Below, piece after piece: positions 23,730-40,400 of a stretch of DNA of 64,000 nucleotides. Every line of letters begins with the position of its first letter. The stretch's first letter is position 1. The notes beneath the pieces are model-generated. The model did no database searches and had not been told where the DNA came from. It saw only the letters and a program-made list of their open reading frames with translations. The stretch is from positions 51,365,682 through 51,429,681 of the forward strand of contig OX344749.2 in the NCBI GenBank assembly GCA_947034885.2, in the 5' to 3' direction. Made by a program: the position numbers and the translations under genes. Source of the stretch: Thuidium tamariscinum. Lineage: Eukaryota > Streptophyta > Bryopsida > Hypnales > Thuidiaceae.

Positions 23730-25591
23730 ATGATCGTCACCATGACGCTCCCTTCTGAGCACATTCTCCAAAACTCGGGGCTTCTGCGCTCTCGCACAAC
23801 TCTGCACAGGTTCCTCCACCATGACCAACATCTGCCGTCGCACGACTCGTTCAGCTCTCACGTCGCATTGCCCACTGTCGACTTGCACTCCTCGCGTCCG
23901 GAAGAGCAGCTGGGCGAGGCATGCCGGGACTGGGGATTCTTCCAAATCCGCAACCACGGCGTACCACGGGCGCTCCTCGACCGGCTGCGAGCGCACTCGC
24001 ACGCGTTCTTCGAGCTCCCATTGCAACAGAAAGAGCGAGTAGCCGCGTGCCGCGCCAATAACTTCTACGGCTATGGTGTCGCCAAGGCGCGCACGTACTT
24101 CCCGGACGACTGGATGGAGGCTTTCGACATGGAATGGACGCCTGTGTCGCGCGTAAGGCAGCACTTGGAGCAGCTGGCACTTCCGCACGGTCAACTTCAC
24201 GATTTCTGGTGAGGAACAATTCCAGTAACGAGCTTGAATAACCAGTGTTCGAATAATGCCTTGTCACGAATTTAGGGCTAGATTGCTGCTGTACTTTGAG
24301 GTTGTGAGATTGTTCGTCAATTGGACTTGTGTGTGAATTTGTTCGGAAGTGGCGTGGTGGAGGAGTACGCTTCGAAGACGGAGAAGCTGGCTGTGAAGCT
24401 CACGGAGCTGGTGGCATTAGGCCTTGGCCTCGACGCGACGACATTCTCTCGCCACTTCGAAGAATCAAGCACTTCCACCGTGCGCATGAACTACTACCCT
24501 CCATGCCCACAACCCTCGCGCACGTTCGGAATCTCGCCTCATTCGGATTTCAACATCTTCACCATCCTGCTGCACGACACCGTCCCCGGGCTGCAGGTGC
24601 TCAAGGACGGTGAGTGGATCACTGTGCAGCCCAACCCAGACACGTTGGTCGTCAATGTCGGCGACACTTTCCAGGTGAAATCATGTCCTGAATCGCAGTA
24701 AACCCTAATTCCTGTTTCTGAATTCAAACGAGGTCGTCCTGGTTGATGAATTTGCATGGAGGGCTAGGTCGAGGTAGAGGATTCTATTACGTCATTTCAT
24801 CATTTATGCATATGTAGGAGTGTGATTTTGTTAAGATCAGTTTAGAGCTGTGGAGAGATGACTTAACGGTTCTAGAGCTAATGCTATTGAGCCAAATCGG
24901 ATGACGACTTATTGCAATCATTCAAAATGGGAGGTTTAGACATTCCCATTTCCCATTCAAAGATCTGTGACCACAAGGATTCAGTCCAGCCCTGTTTACA
25001 TCACCTGCTAATAATGTTCAATGAAGTGTGTGAATATTCAGTCAAGTCATGCTTCCACCGATTGCTAATCGAAGCCAACCAAGTGGTACAAATATGTGGA
25101 CCACTGTTATTCACAGAGGCCAGCTACAGGAGTGGATTTAATGGAATTGATCACCTCTAAGCAATTAACACTAACACCTATCAGCGGTACTGTACAGTAA
25201 GGTAGCCTAATTAACAGAGGTCAATATAAGAGACAGTACCTGGTCCCTAATGGTTTTACAGTATTCTCCTAATCTTATGGATTGCTGTGGACGCTGGCAG
25301 GCATGGAGTAATGGCCGGATCAGGAGCGTGATGCACAGGGCGCTGGTGAACACGACCGAACCCAGATTGACGGTGGTGCACTTCTTCGGTCCCCATCCCG
25401 ACACCACGATCGTCCCTCCCCCATCGTTGGTCGACGATGAGCATCCCCTGCTGTATAGAGCCTTCGCATACGAGGAGATGGTGGAGCAGATCATGCACAT
25501 TCGTGGTAAAAGGGAGTTCCAGAGTCCCCTCAACTCTTTTCTTCTTTCGCCGAATCCACCAGCTCATCTCTTCGGGAGTGATACTTCGTGA
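23730..25591 (+). CDS. 2-oxoglutarate/Fe(II)-dependent dioxygenase (DOXC type)
   Basis: Three exons, 23730-24208, 24350-24674 and 25301-25591, give 364 residues. The N-terminal DIOX_N half is visible as LPTVDL near 47, ACRDWGFFQIRNHGV and FFELPLQQKE. The catalytic jelly-roll half holds the iron ligands H224 and D226 (PHSDFNIFTILL) and H280 (SVMHRALV). The 2-oxoglutarate-binding Arg is R290, but the usual RxS is RLT. NYYPPCPQP and AWSNGRI are typical of plant hormone and specialised-metabolism dioxygenases. The substrate cannot be told. The second splice, before AWSNGR, is at a position common in the family. The first splice leaves a Cys at 160 and is slightly less certain. The exons are GC-rich against AT-rich surroundings. 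The ATG used is the first in frame after the GC-rich leader; a second at codon 5 is possible. Confidence 0.9.
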
Positions 25592-28300
25592 AATATTCAC
25601 ATTAAAATATTAGGCATTGATTTTTCCATCTGGTTCACTGTCTTCATGTGACCAACAAATTGTAAAGACAACACGACCAATGTATTCTCGAGCGTGTACA
25701 GACAGACAGTGAGATTCTTCTTCGTAGTCGTAGTGTAAAACTCCTGAAAGGTGTAAGTTAGTTTCTGATTGACTTGCAGGCATTGCTACCACTTTCAATT
25801 CGAAGTTTTGACAGGAAGTCCTGACATTCTGTTGCGGAGATTTCTTGAACAAATCGCATATTGCCTGGACCGAAAAGGGTTCGGCAAGTGAGCCTCTCCG
25901 CTAGAAGCATATGATTCCAAAGCAACACCCTCAACTGTGATCAACTCTGATCTGCTCAAATTTTTTTCGAGTAGTTTGACTCTGTCTAATGTGCACTTCT
26001 TAGCAAAAATCAAATCACCGTCTCTATTTTAAGTAGCACCACTTGAATTGTACAACAAAGTTGCCTTTGTTGCTTTTGGGCGGACTGTGATGTCTGGGCA
26101 CTTATACTTCAGGTTAGGGCGTTTCCCCAGCAGGGACCAACAAAGATTGCTGATCACTTTGAGGGCCGGCGATAGAAGTTAAATTTCAGTTCTCAGGGGG
26201 CTAGCTTCTGTCTTAGCCTAAACCCCAAAACCCTAAACCCTGAGAACCCTGAGCAAGTCGAGCACTCTGAGGTGACTCGATTACATTAGGGTTTATGCCG
26301 ACAGTTGAATGAAAGAAAATCATTCACATCTTCAAAATTCAGTCTTTGGATTAACCCCTGAAGGACACAGGCACATTTTGGGCAGAACTTGTCAAAAAAT
26401 TGTCACTTTTTAGGGAACAAGAAAAAAATGAAAACACATATTTTTGTTTCAAAATTCAATCATACAAATTTGTACTAAACTTCTCTTGGAATGTGGAAAT
26501 GTTTTAGAAATTTTGACTGCACAAATTGAAAGATTATAATGTTTGAAGCTAGGAGAAAATGTTTTTTTGACCTAGGTCAATAGGGCCCTCAAACTTTAAT
26601 TCCTTCTATTGTGAGACTTTATATTTGGTCCTCTGGGGGATTATGGCTTTCAATGGTTATCAATGAATATTTGAAAATCAAATTCGAAAGAAAATTTGAA
26701 AGATAAAATATGGGAAGGTATTTGAAAAAATCATTGTATTGAAGCACTTTGTTCATCATGAATAATATTGATGTTGGAGGCCATGAAGATTAACCTAAAA
26801 AAACAATAAAGAAAACTTTTGGCACCTTTTTTAGATTAAAATATGATTTTTTAAAACCTGAAATTCTAGCTTCAATTGATGCACAACTTAGATTGAATGA
26901 ATCTTAGTAGAAAGGATTCTAAGAAATTCTCAAATTATTCCAAATTTTATATTAGTTTTTAATATTCTAAATTTGAAATAGTCATAGACTCTTTTTCAAA
27001 GTAGTTAATGCTTTTGAAAATCAATGTTTTATTTATAATCCCTTACATCCAATCTTGACAATCATTCACTTTTGTGTCTAAATTATGTTGTTGCATGTGA
27101 AAGTGATAATTAGAAATTACAATCCTTAAAAATAAAAAGAGTGTGAAAAATGAAAAAAAATTGTTTTCAAAGTAGTTAAATAACAAAGTATAATAGTAGG
27201 AATAATTGTTTTGAACTTATACATCTTTCATTTGTAGAGTTTAAAGTAAACATACTCTAATTAGGGCCCAACCCAATTGTATTTGTCTAATTTTGCTCTA
27301 TTGCAACCTAATGTACTAGAATATGAAATCAAGTTTACATAATTATTGCTCAAGTGTACAATTAATTGGAAATGGAAGGTTGCAAGAGTAGGACTAAAAA
27401 GCGATGATTTTATGAGCTTTAATGAATACATCCATGTTAGTTATATGCAAGCAAAAGGTTTGATGGACAATTAGGATTATCATTGCAACCATGTAGGGAA
27501 TTAGTGAGCCACAACTAGTATTCCCTAAGATCAATAGTGAGAAGTAATATGTTTTTATTATTTTATTTGTCATTTTCTACAATCCCCTATTGTTGGACAA
27601 CAAATAGATTAATGTTCTTGTTTCTCTCTCATTACTCTTTGGATGAAAGTCTTTCTAATTTGTAGAAATATTTAAATATCAAGTTCTTGTTCTATATATC
27701 TATTGGTTGGATTTGGTATTAATGAAGTATATATTTTTCTAAAATTACAAATGTGGAAGTATGTCAAGTAGATGATCGAACTACAATTGCATTGAGTCTT
27801 GAGTTCAAGACTAGATTTTGCAAAATGAGGATATAGTCAGATTTAAAGAGAATTTTTTTTTCAAGACATCATCATGTCAAGAGAATTTCATTTCAAATCC
27901 ATTCCAACAAGTTTTACTCAAAAAATGATATGAAGTAACATTTTTCTTATAATTGAATTTAGAAAGAGTTAAAAAATTTTCCTTTTAAAATTTATAAGAA
28001 ATATAGGTAACAACATTGGTAAATCTAACTATACATACAGAATCTAAATCTCAAAATCTGCAACTTTTATTTGTAATAAATTCCAAAATCTCCTTCCAAA
28101 TAGTACTTTTTATGATTTTTCCCAAAATAATTGTCCATTCTCTATGGTAGAACACTCTAGACCTTGAGTGTTGACCACCTACAATGTATCTTTTCTTCTT
28201 GATCCATGACAGCAAAATACATGTAAAATTTTCCCTGATTTGTCATTCTTTTGCAAAAATGAATTTATAAATCTCAAAACTCTAAATATGCATTATATAA
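25592..28300. other. Intergenic, AT-rich, with one transposon end
   Basis: This interval holds the 3' UTR of the dioxygenase gene and a short telomere-like CCCTAAACCCT run near 26217-26247. At 26355 is the left end of a TTAA-target element. No coding exon was recognised between 26600 and 28300, which is very AT-rich. Confidence 0.5.
26355..26590. mobile_element. Left end of a TTAA-target element (911-bp family)
   Basis: TTAA at 26351-26354 is followed by CCCCTGAAGGACACAGGCAC. Further in, TTTTGACTGCACAAATTGAA and AATGTTTGAAGCTAGG match the interior of the 20630-21540 element in order and spacing. No matching right end was found, so it is probably truncated or diverged. Confidence 0.6.
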
Positions 28301-28767
28301 CATGTTCAATGATCAGAGGGTACGTCCTGCAAGAGAATTACAGATGACTAAAGAAACTGCTGTAGTGTGAAAGCCACTTCTGAGAAGTGTGATATTACAG
28401 GAGGTGCTAGTAAACTCGCGCTTGTGCGATGCTGGAGGAACTGAATTCCCTTGTTGTTCTTTCGTTCTTTCTACGGCATTGGAGCTTTGATGCAGTCCCT
28501 TTACGATCTTACGATGCTGTTTTGTTCCGATCATTTTCACCTTGTAGCTGAATTTCAAATTTGGAAAACTCGACGAAATTTGGAATTTCTTCGAACATTT
28601 GATGCATCGTAGGGTTCTCCGGTGCAATTTTTGCATTCTGGTTGTTTGACTGGAACCAATTTCGATTTGTGAGATTGCACAAGCACGCACAGCTTTCTGC
28701 TACAACAATAAAAGAGTCGTATGGTGTGTGAGACCGCCATCTCTCAGGACAGAGTTTGAGGTTTGTT
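28301..28767 (+). promoter_or_regulatory. Probable DPM1 promoter and 5' leader
   Basis: Composition rises in G and C from about 28310 up to the DPM1 start. Minus-strand frames in this stretch show no recognisable protein. No core promoter motif can be fixed by eye. Confidence 0.35.
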
Positions 28768-31648
<2,881 letters not shown>

Positions 31649-34404
31649 ATGCCCTCCGGCCCACAACCCCCCTACACGCACATGCTTAGCTTGTGACTGA
31701 ATTGGCAACTCTCAAAATTCGTTATGAGGTTAGACGCACAAACAGTGTACTCTACAATGCTAGGTACTCGCAATGGTAGCCAGAGTGTTAGGACTGTTCA
31801 AAGAGTGGAATACTCACCAATCAATTTTGTTCTATCAGGAGTCGTTTCACTTTCAGGTGTCATAGCCACGTTGTGATCACGAAGTTTGGGGTTAAAGGTT
31901 TAATGTAGCCAATAGTGGGCATTGGAACTGCAAAATTGACTGAAGACTGCAGACAAATGATTTGGAGATGAACCTGCTCGAGAACTTGCAAGGTGTTGAT
32001 TTTGCCCACTGATGCAAATTAGCGAATGATGGCGAACAGTAGTCTGTGGGTTAATCACTTCCAGTTATCATATTTTGTTTTGAGTTGTTCGATTTCTGAA
32101 CGACATGAATTGTTTGTCTTTTTTCGGGATTTGATTACAACTGCAGATGGAGTTCTAACCATGGGGTACTTGGGGAGAGCATATTCGGTGCGCATACACT
32201 AGAGCCGCTCTGTAATTTCAATTTTCATGACCAAGATACCGCCATTACACAATGGCTGAACTGATATTTTGATGTTGTTTCGTGCTGTGTGCATTAACTC
32301 CTAATGCTCTGACTTCAGGTAAACCGACGGGAGAGGCATCTAAAACCGTCCCTGCACCCAATGGCGTCCCTTTCTAGGAAGGGGTGTCATTTCAGAACTT
32401 AAATGTGCACATAGTAAACAGAGCTTATTAATTGTTGACTGACATTGTTAAGTCAGCAACACGTTAAATCGTGCAATTGAACCTGACGTGGCACAGGTAA
32501 ATCCAGCCCCCGCAGGTAAAACAGGTTTTACCAGGGGTTGATGAGGGTTTGGGGGTTTATGTTTTGTTGGGTTTGTTGGTTGTGTCAAGGTCCTCCCTAG
32601 CTAATTTGGGGTCTCCGAATCCAAATATGAATTCAGAATTTGAAAAAAATAAATTTTGAAAAAAATATAAAATTTCAGTGTTTACCCTGGGGTAACTTCA
32701 GCTGTGCCACGTTAGTTTTGATTACACGATTTAACGTCGCGCGTTAAGTCATGTATGAATCACTTACATTTAAGTTCTGAAATGATTGTATGCTGTAGAA
32801 ACTGATGGGTACAGGTGCACCATTGGGTGCCTCTCCTTGATAGGCAAATTGACTAGTTTGCCATGTTGACACTTTTGAAAATTAAAATTTTTTTTCCACA
32901 GAAAGACAAACATGTGAAATGGAGGGACCAATTTTTTTTTTTTTTTTTTTGACAAAGTATAAATTTGTTAAGGATTTTTTAAATGTGCACTGTGCAACCC
33001 AAATGGTTGAAAACAATATGGTAGGTGGCTTGAAAAGAGACCCTCTTCTTCAAATGGTCCTGTAGGTTCCAAAATGGATTGCCAATAACTGTGAGTGCAT
33101 AATTTAAACTTGTCACATGTTGTTTCATACTTTGCCAATGGATGGAATTAGAGCCAAGGAGGTCCATTTCAAAGATAGGGTGTGTTTCCCTAAATTTTCT
33201 GAATGAGAATTGATTGCCCAATTAACTTCTTCCAAATGTTAAAATATTGTAAGATTCATTTTAGTTTTAATAAGATCGCATTCACGGACTTCATGTATTA
33301 CTTTTTAGATGCAACATTGCTTATTTGAAGTCAAGCCATATCATTTTTTAGAGCACATGTGCATGATTTTTGTAAGCCCTACAAGTCAGGAATAGGTACC
33401 TACCCCAAAATTCTTTGAAAATTCATAAGTAATTCATAAATGCTCCGAAAAATATGAAACCACGTGGGTTAGATTCCTCATCAATTCCTCTTCAAGAGAA
33501 AAATAAGTGGAAAAAAAATTTCAAGCATCTGAAACCCATAAAAAGGCCAACAGCCCTTAAAGGGTCGCTTTTCAAGCCATCTACCTTATCTAAACTACCC
33601 TCAAATCATCAAAAAGATTGCCTATAATGGTCGACAAATCACCTAAAGCAATCTCAATATTTTTTGATATGGTTGCAAAGTTTTCTAACATGGACCAACA
33701 TGAGATGATGGAATAAAAAAGTCAATTTTTATAATGACTTTACAATGGAAAAGGTAGAAGTTGTGAGTGACATTCCTACTTGAGTTCTATAATGATGTTT
33801 TTGCTAGAAGTTGTGAATAATAATAGTCCAACTTAATCACAACATTTGACATTCATTTTTTTTAATAATTGAATTATGAAAACAATATCCATTTAAAAGT
33901 CAAATCTACTAAGGAAATAAAAACATTTAGTCTTTACATTTGTTCAACTCAACTTCATTTTCTCATCTTTTCAAGTTGAAGACTAATGACAACAATGATA
34001 AAATATAATTGTTATTAAAGAATCACCAATCCCCCATTAATTTCTTAATTGTATAGTGGAGTATAGTTGCTTACCTATCCATTAATAAAGCTTGAGTAAC
34101 CACCAATCAAATGCATCACTCTTCTATTACAAGTAAATACTCAATTTCTAAGAGTCAAAGATTACCCAACTAAACATTTAGTTAATACTAAATTCACAAA
34201 GACAAAGGTTGATAGAATATTGTTCTGTAACTAGAAGCTCATGGTTGATATTAATTTAATTTTGGCAATTTCTTCTACTGCCTTATCAAACATTCATTTA
34301 AAATAAAATTGTGCTTGATGTTTGCAAGATAACATTTCAAAAATAAATAAAAAGACTATATAACTATGAAAATTTGGAACTATCACATATGTATCATTTT
34401 TGAT
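31649..34404. other. Intergenic: DPM1 3' region, foldback element, AT-rich spacer
   Basis: The first few hundred bases include the DPM1 3' UTR. A foldback element lies at 32330-32836. A T-run of about 20 bases is at 32931-32950. Frames beyond this are short and unlike any protein I know; 33300-34400 is AT-rich with nothing seen. Confidence 0.5.
32330..32836. mobile_element. Foldback element with approximately 140-bp inverted arms
   Basis: The outer ends GGAGAGGCA and TGCCTCTCC enclose inner arms. CATTTCAGAACTTAAATG (about 32388-32405) pairs with the same sequence inverted at 32767-32784. Further in, CACGTTAAATCGTG..AACCTGACGTGGCACAG pairs with its counterpart at 32700-32745. No clear target duplication was found. 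The class is undecided (Mutator-like or foldback). Confidence 0.6.
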
Positions 34405-37400
34405 TCAATATCTTCCAATCAAGTCCTTTAATTTGTTTTGGTTACAATCTTCATCTTCTATCCACCAAAATCGATTGGTCATCTCATCCAATAGAATCAT
34501 ATGTTCTTTCATCGCCATACCTATTTGATTACAAAACATTGATACAATGAACTACTTTAGAAACTTTATCATTGACAAGTATTTATGTACATGAAAAAAT
34601 ATTAGCATGAAAAAAAATTGGACTTTGATCATAGAATATTGACCTCCAAGGATGTTGGTTTTTGGTTGTTTAATGTCATCAGAATTTCGAATTGCAAGGC
34701 AAACCAAACCTTGTGCCTGTGCCAAAACCTCCACAATAAGCACTTCTCCAATAGGGATTTCAATGCATACCATTCAATTAAACTTTAAACCAAATTCCCT
34801 CAAATTTCAGTTTAAGGTAGTATGCTCTAAAAGCAACCATTTAAGAGCCGATTGTCTTTTCAGGGAAATTAAACTCCTTGAATCAATTTTGGGTAAATTT
34901 TCATAGGAAGGAAAATGGAATTGGCATCTAACCCAAGTTGTTTCATCTTTTTGGGACCTGTATAAAATTAGTTATGAATTTTTAAAGTTCAAATGCAGTG
35001 GTCATTAAAAGCAACCACTTGCTGAAATATATACCACTAGTACATTGTAGCAAAATGTACCCTTGTGGCATGATCGCTTTTAGAACAACTCACTTTTAGA
35101 GCATACTACCTTATAGCACTTGATGATCATTCTTTTTTGAGTTCCTTCAAATATTTACCATTATTCAATCTTTTTAAGCTTGCATCAGAATTCAGAAATA
35201 CAAGTTAATTCAAAGTTTTGATTGTTAATTTGACCTATTTGTAGAAATAAGAAGTGATTACCGGGCTAATAATATAATTTTGTGGCTTAATAGACATCCT
35301 CATGGGGAATGTAGCTTCACCCTCAGTTAGGAACACAAACGTGACATTGTTGAAAGAGTGTATGAGCTCAGCATCTCTTCTGCATGAATCCAATAAGAGA
35401 CACACCATGGTTAACCCTATAAGGTAGAAGGCTCAGTAATCGCCCATCTAAGGACTGAAACTGAATTTTGGGGAGGTGAAACATCTTGAAATATTTTTCA
35501 GTATATTTACCTTGAAAGACAAGTGGAATTGACATCTAACACAAGTCGTTTCATATTTTTTGGAGCTTTGTGGAATTAGTTATCAAATTTTGAAGTTGAA
35601 AGGGCATAGGGCTCTAAAATGGTGCCCTAGCTAAAATGTACACTGTCAGTACACTGATGAAGGCCACGAAAAAGAGACATGTACAAAACCTGTACATTTA
35701 AAGTAAGGCACACCCGCTCCATCTAAGAGCCTTCTATTTAAAGGCTTTGGATTTCTGTATTCATTCCATATTTGTTCAGTATTTAGCATCACAACTCTTC
35801 AATTGTGATTAAATATATGAATTGTGATACATTGTTATTACATATGAACATGATCATTGATTTACTTTATATTGAAAAGTACTTAGTCAATGTTTTTTTG
35901 ATCAAATACCACTGGGCTTTCGAGTCCTTTTAGGAGTAATCCCCAAAGTCCCAAAGTTAGGTGGGCTCTTGGTTGATTTTGGATAAGCTTCCATGACTTC
36001 AATTTTTGACATAGTTTCTTAAACTTCTTTTTGAAGATAGGAAACTATGTTGACTTTTAAGAAATACAATTTTATTTCAATTAGTGCCCATGAGCAAAAG
36101 TTTTGCCACCCCAAGGCTTAAGAGTAAATTGCTAGGCATTACAAGAAATTAGATTTTCTTAAATTTTTTTTCAAAGATTATATTTTCCACTACACATGAA
36201 GCTTTGATTAATTCTATTTGGAATGGACTAGTGATGAGAAGATTATTGACAATCTTATTTTTTTAAGCAATCTAAGGATTTTCTAGAAAAAAAATTAATA
36301 GAATTCATTTTAAATGCAATTTTCAAATGTTTCAAAAAACCTTGTTAAAGAAGGTTGCAAAAACAATCAAAGTATTTGGGTTAGTGTGTTTCAATTCCCT
36401 TTTAGAGCTATTAGCAAGGTTTTTTTTCTTCAATCTTGCAACTTCTTCTATTCAAATATATATTTTTTAAATGAAAATCAAATGTATTTTTGTTAATTAT
36501 TTTTCTGACTTTCAATTCAATTCTTAAATATTAAAAACTAAAAATATATATTACAAAAATTTTAAGTTAAGAAGATTGAAAGCCAAAAAATTCAATCAAA
36601 CTAAGTGCAAAAAACTTATTTAATCCACAATAAATGCAAGTATTTTGCAATCCAGGTTGTGAAAGTTTTTGAAATTCCTTACACATTCTTATAAAAATCT
36701 ACTACAAGATCCTACAAGTAGAGATGGAGAAGAAAAAAATTTCAAAATATTTTGTTTTTCATAATAGGAATGACAATTTTGAATGTTTTTTTGATAAAAA
36801 AAGGCCTAACAACTTTAAAGTTACTAAAATGTTCCATTTGAGCAAGAGAGAGAGACCACTGTTGAAAACCTTTATTATTAATTTTGTTTTCTTATTGATT
36901 TTGTCTTAATGATATGAGATTATTTAATGGCTAGCCAAAGTTGATAGAGTATTGTAGAAGGCATGAGCCAAAAGAAAAAAACAAATAGACATCTTCAAAA
37001 AATGATGCTTGAATAAAAAAATCATTGAATATACATTCTATTTTCAAATACATTGAATGATAGAAATTCAATTGTTACATGATAGATTGTGTCATTACTA
37101 TTGAGCTCATAAAATGAGATCTTACACAGTGGCCTTCCAAAAACTCCAACAAGTTCCTTCTTCTCCTTCAATAGTTTGTAAATCAAACCCATGTTTTTTA
37201 GCCCAACTTTTCACCTATTTAGCAAAGATTTTGCATATGTTTCATGCCATTCATTTGATTGCTTTTAGGAGACCTCATTTTTATAGGATAATTATTTGCA
37301 ATCTTTCTCACATGAATACAAAGTCAAGTCTTCTATATTAGCATCTATACAATTTAATAATGAATGTGGTAAAAAAACTTACTACATTTACAAAAGGAAT

Positions 37401-40400
37401 AAAGATATCCTTGGTTAAATATGTGAAACGTGAGCTACCATCCAAGATGAGATCAAAAAACACATCCTTTATATCATAACGCAATACCATTTCATCACCA
37501 TACTTGATATTTATCAATGGTACCTCATAAAATCTACAATAATATGATTATAGCATTATATTGGCATATAAAGATTAGTTCAAGGCAAGAATGTATTATA
37601 GATGCTACATGTTATCAAGATCCTTAGTTTACTACACAATCAAAGGTTTTTGTCTTCAATTTTCAAAGAAGTTACAATTTACACACACACAATTTATGAA
37701 AAACAAATAAATTTGACTACAATCAAATCCAATAAAAGAACCTACAAAAATTCAAACCTAAAGGGTCCAACACTTTTAGCAATTGAAGTGCTCTAAAATG
37801 TATTACTAAAGCTTGCTTAGATGGAAAAAGTCGCATTGAAAACCAACTTAGTTTATGAAAACACACAATTCTAAGCAATTTTTTTCTTAAAATGTGTAGG
37901 AAAACCAAAAATGGATATCGTGAATTGTAACATACCCTTTATCTTTGAAAAGTGGTACCCATGGTAGATTTGTGCCTAATTTCCATAATGGAAAACCAAA
38001 TACAATATATCCAGCAAAAAAACTATTGGTTTTAGCCAAGCATAGGAGGATACTATTCTCAGCCTTATTTTTGTCATATAATTGCCTAGAAAATGAAAGG
38101 GGGTGCCCATTCAAACCCAAAACACCATCAGTTTTAAGCTTTTCTTTATATATCATTCTTTTTCCTGTTATCCTTGAGCGTCGTTTATACACGCATCTAC
38201 TAGTAAGAAAACACTACCAAGTCAATGTTATGTAAAGTAAATAAATCATTACAATTAGCATAGTTTGAAAAATTCAAGTTGTGTACAAAAAAAGGCTCTA
38301 TGAATTAAAAAAGAATTGTGCTCAAGTAATACCCAAATACCATCTTCATAACTTTGTAATTTGGGTCATTGGGAGATATCCTACTATTGCTAAGAATAGC
38401 TTTGCCTCTTTTTAGAATTCCCTCAATATTCTCATGTTTTCCATATTGAGCGCTAAAGTAACACATCTTTTTGATACATGAAGATGATACATTTTCTTTT
38501 GTATATAATTCTCCACACAATCGTTTATTACACCACATTTCATTCTCTGGGACATGCAATCCATGTGGCCCCTATGTACAATTCAATTTCAAAGTTTTGA
38601 GAATAGATTGAGAATTGTAAAGAACATTCAATTGAATACAACAAAGTTACACTATACAAAAATGTCATATCTTTTTCCCTCATGTTGTCAATATTTTTTT
38701 ACCCATACAAGAAAAAAATATAATTGCATAGAAAATTAGATTGTCGATTGAATCAACTTAAAAAACATATAGAAAAACTAATAGATTATTCAATTGTCCA
38801 AAATATTATCTACTCACATACAATTGATTTGGTTTGAATTTCTCAATCCACATTGTCCATGTGCTTTGTTTTTCCTCTAGGCTCCACTTGCAATTGATCC
38901 AAATCAATTGACCTCTAAAATCAAGATCTAGATAATAAGATACATTATCTACATTTATGCTTACAAAAAGTAGGGAATGTTCAGATCCAAGTCTTTTAAC
39001 CTTCCATACATTTTTGCTAGGGTCCCAAAGAGGTAGTGGAACCAGTGGCTGAGGCATTTTGGATGGAAGCATTAAAAGATGTCGAGTTGTATTAATAGTA
39101 TTTGAGGCTTGTTGACTTCTTAATGGCACTTGAAAATTTTCCAATTCATAATCCCTAGTAAATATTGGTAGCAAAACATATGATTCTTCGAGATGAATTC
39201 TTCTTTCTTTTAGAACTTGAAGCAATGGCAATAAAGCTATGGAAAGGGCTATCACCAAAACCAAAATAATCCATTGCCCTAAAATTCGTATTGACCAATT
39301 CTGGTGCAAAATACCAAGCTACAAACACCAATGTATACTCATTATGTACTCTTTTTTATTATAAAAAATTATCATCAATATCTTAATTTCATTTAGTCAC
39401 TAAAGCCGAATAGTATGAGCTAACATGACATTGTATTTCACTAGTAGAAACCCCCGTTTAATGTGACAAGACTTAATTTTTCTTGACGGATTTTGCTAGA
39501 CATCAAATGTAACAACCCATATTTTTATGTCAGCGTTGATGTTATGTTGAATGTTTTTGTTGACATAAAAACATGAATTGTTACATTTGATGTTTATCAA
39601 AATCCGTCAAGAAAAATTAGGTCTTGTCACATTAAACAAGGGGTTTCTACTAGTGTTTGAATCATTGTATTATAAACTTCAACAACATTGTTCCATATCT
39701 TGCATGAAAAATCAATATATCTATAGATTTAAGCACTAATAGAATACAAATGATTATAATATCAACATTTGGGAACAAAGGTATACACAAAGATTTTGAC
39801 AAAATTACTTCATGAATTCATAATTGCCACCATTGAGATGAATTATAATCCTATTATTAATTCAAGCTAGTAGCCTATGGATTCAAATCAAGCTTCTTCC
39901 ATTCATAGAAGAATTTGAAACTATAAATGTGCATTTACATAAAAGTTAATGGTATTGAAAGAGATTTGACTATAAACTTCAATGAAGAAGAAATATACTA
40001 TTCTTCTTAAATAAATAAAAATTGTAAGTATTATCTAAGCCTTAAATTTACTTAATTTCCTTATGCGTACTATACTTCATCTTTTTCTAAATTCTTTGTG
40101 GACTATGATCAAATCTAAACAAATACAAACAATTTTAAAATCAAGAATATTGTTAGTAGACTCTAAAATATATACCTTAATTTGTTGCATTGGTACACTT
40201 TAGAAAATACAAACAAAAGAGTCCCATGATGATGTGCAAACTTGACCAAATAAAAGATTTACCTGTATATGTCGTGGAGAGTTTCTTGTAAGCTTCCAAA
40301 AGTTTGAATTCATTCCTCCACATGTATCTTCTTTTCGAACATTATGAATCCATATCTAAATTACAAACCGACTATGTATTAGTTATAAAAGTATGACATT

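Noticed and set aside
23655-24267. Minus-strand frames of 138 and 181 codons over the dioxygenase
   Set aside because: They are shadows of the GC-rich first exon, which encodes a recognised family on the plus strand.
26217-26247. CCCTAAA-like run suggesting an interstitial telomere
   Set aside because: Only two or three imperfect units; too short to be more than a telo-box or chance.
32979-33221. 80-codon minus-strand frame
   Set aside because: No recognised motif and no splice-linked neighbours; it may be a transposon scrap but cannot be supported.
37126-37320. Apparent frameshift between an NEWHETYAKSLLN frame and the exon at 37214
   Set aside because: The upstream frame is better read as intron: an AG acceptor at 37215 restores exact phase with the exon at 37533-37383.
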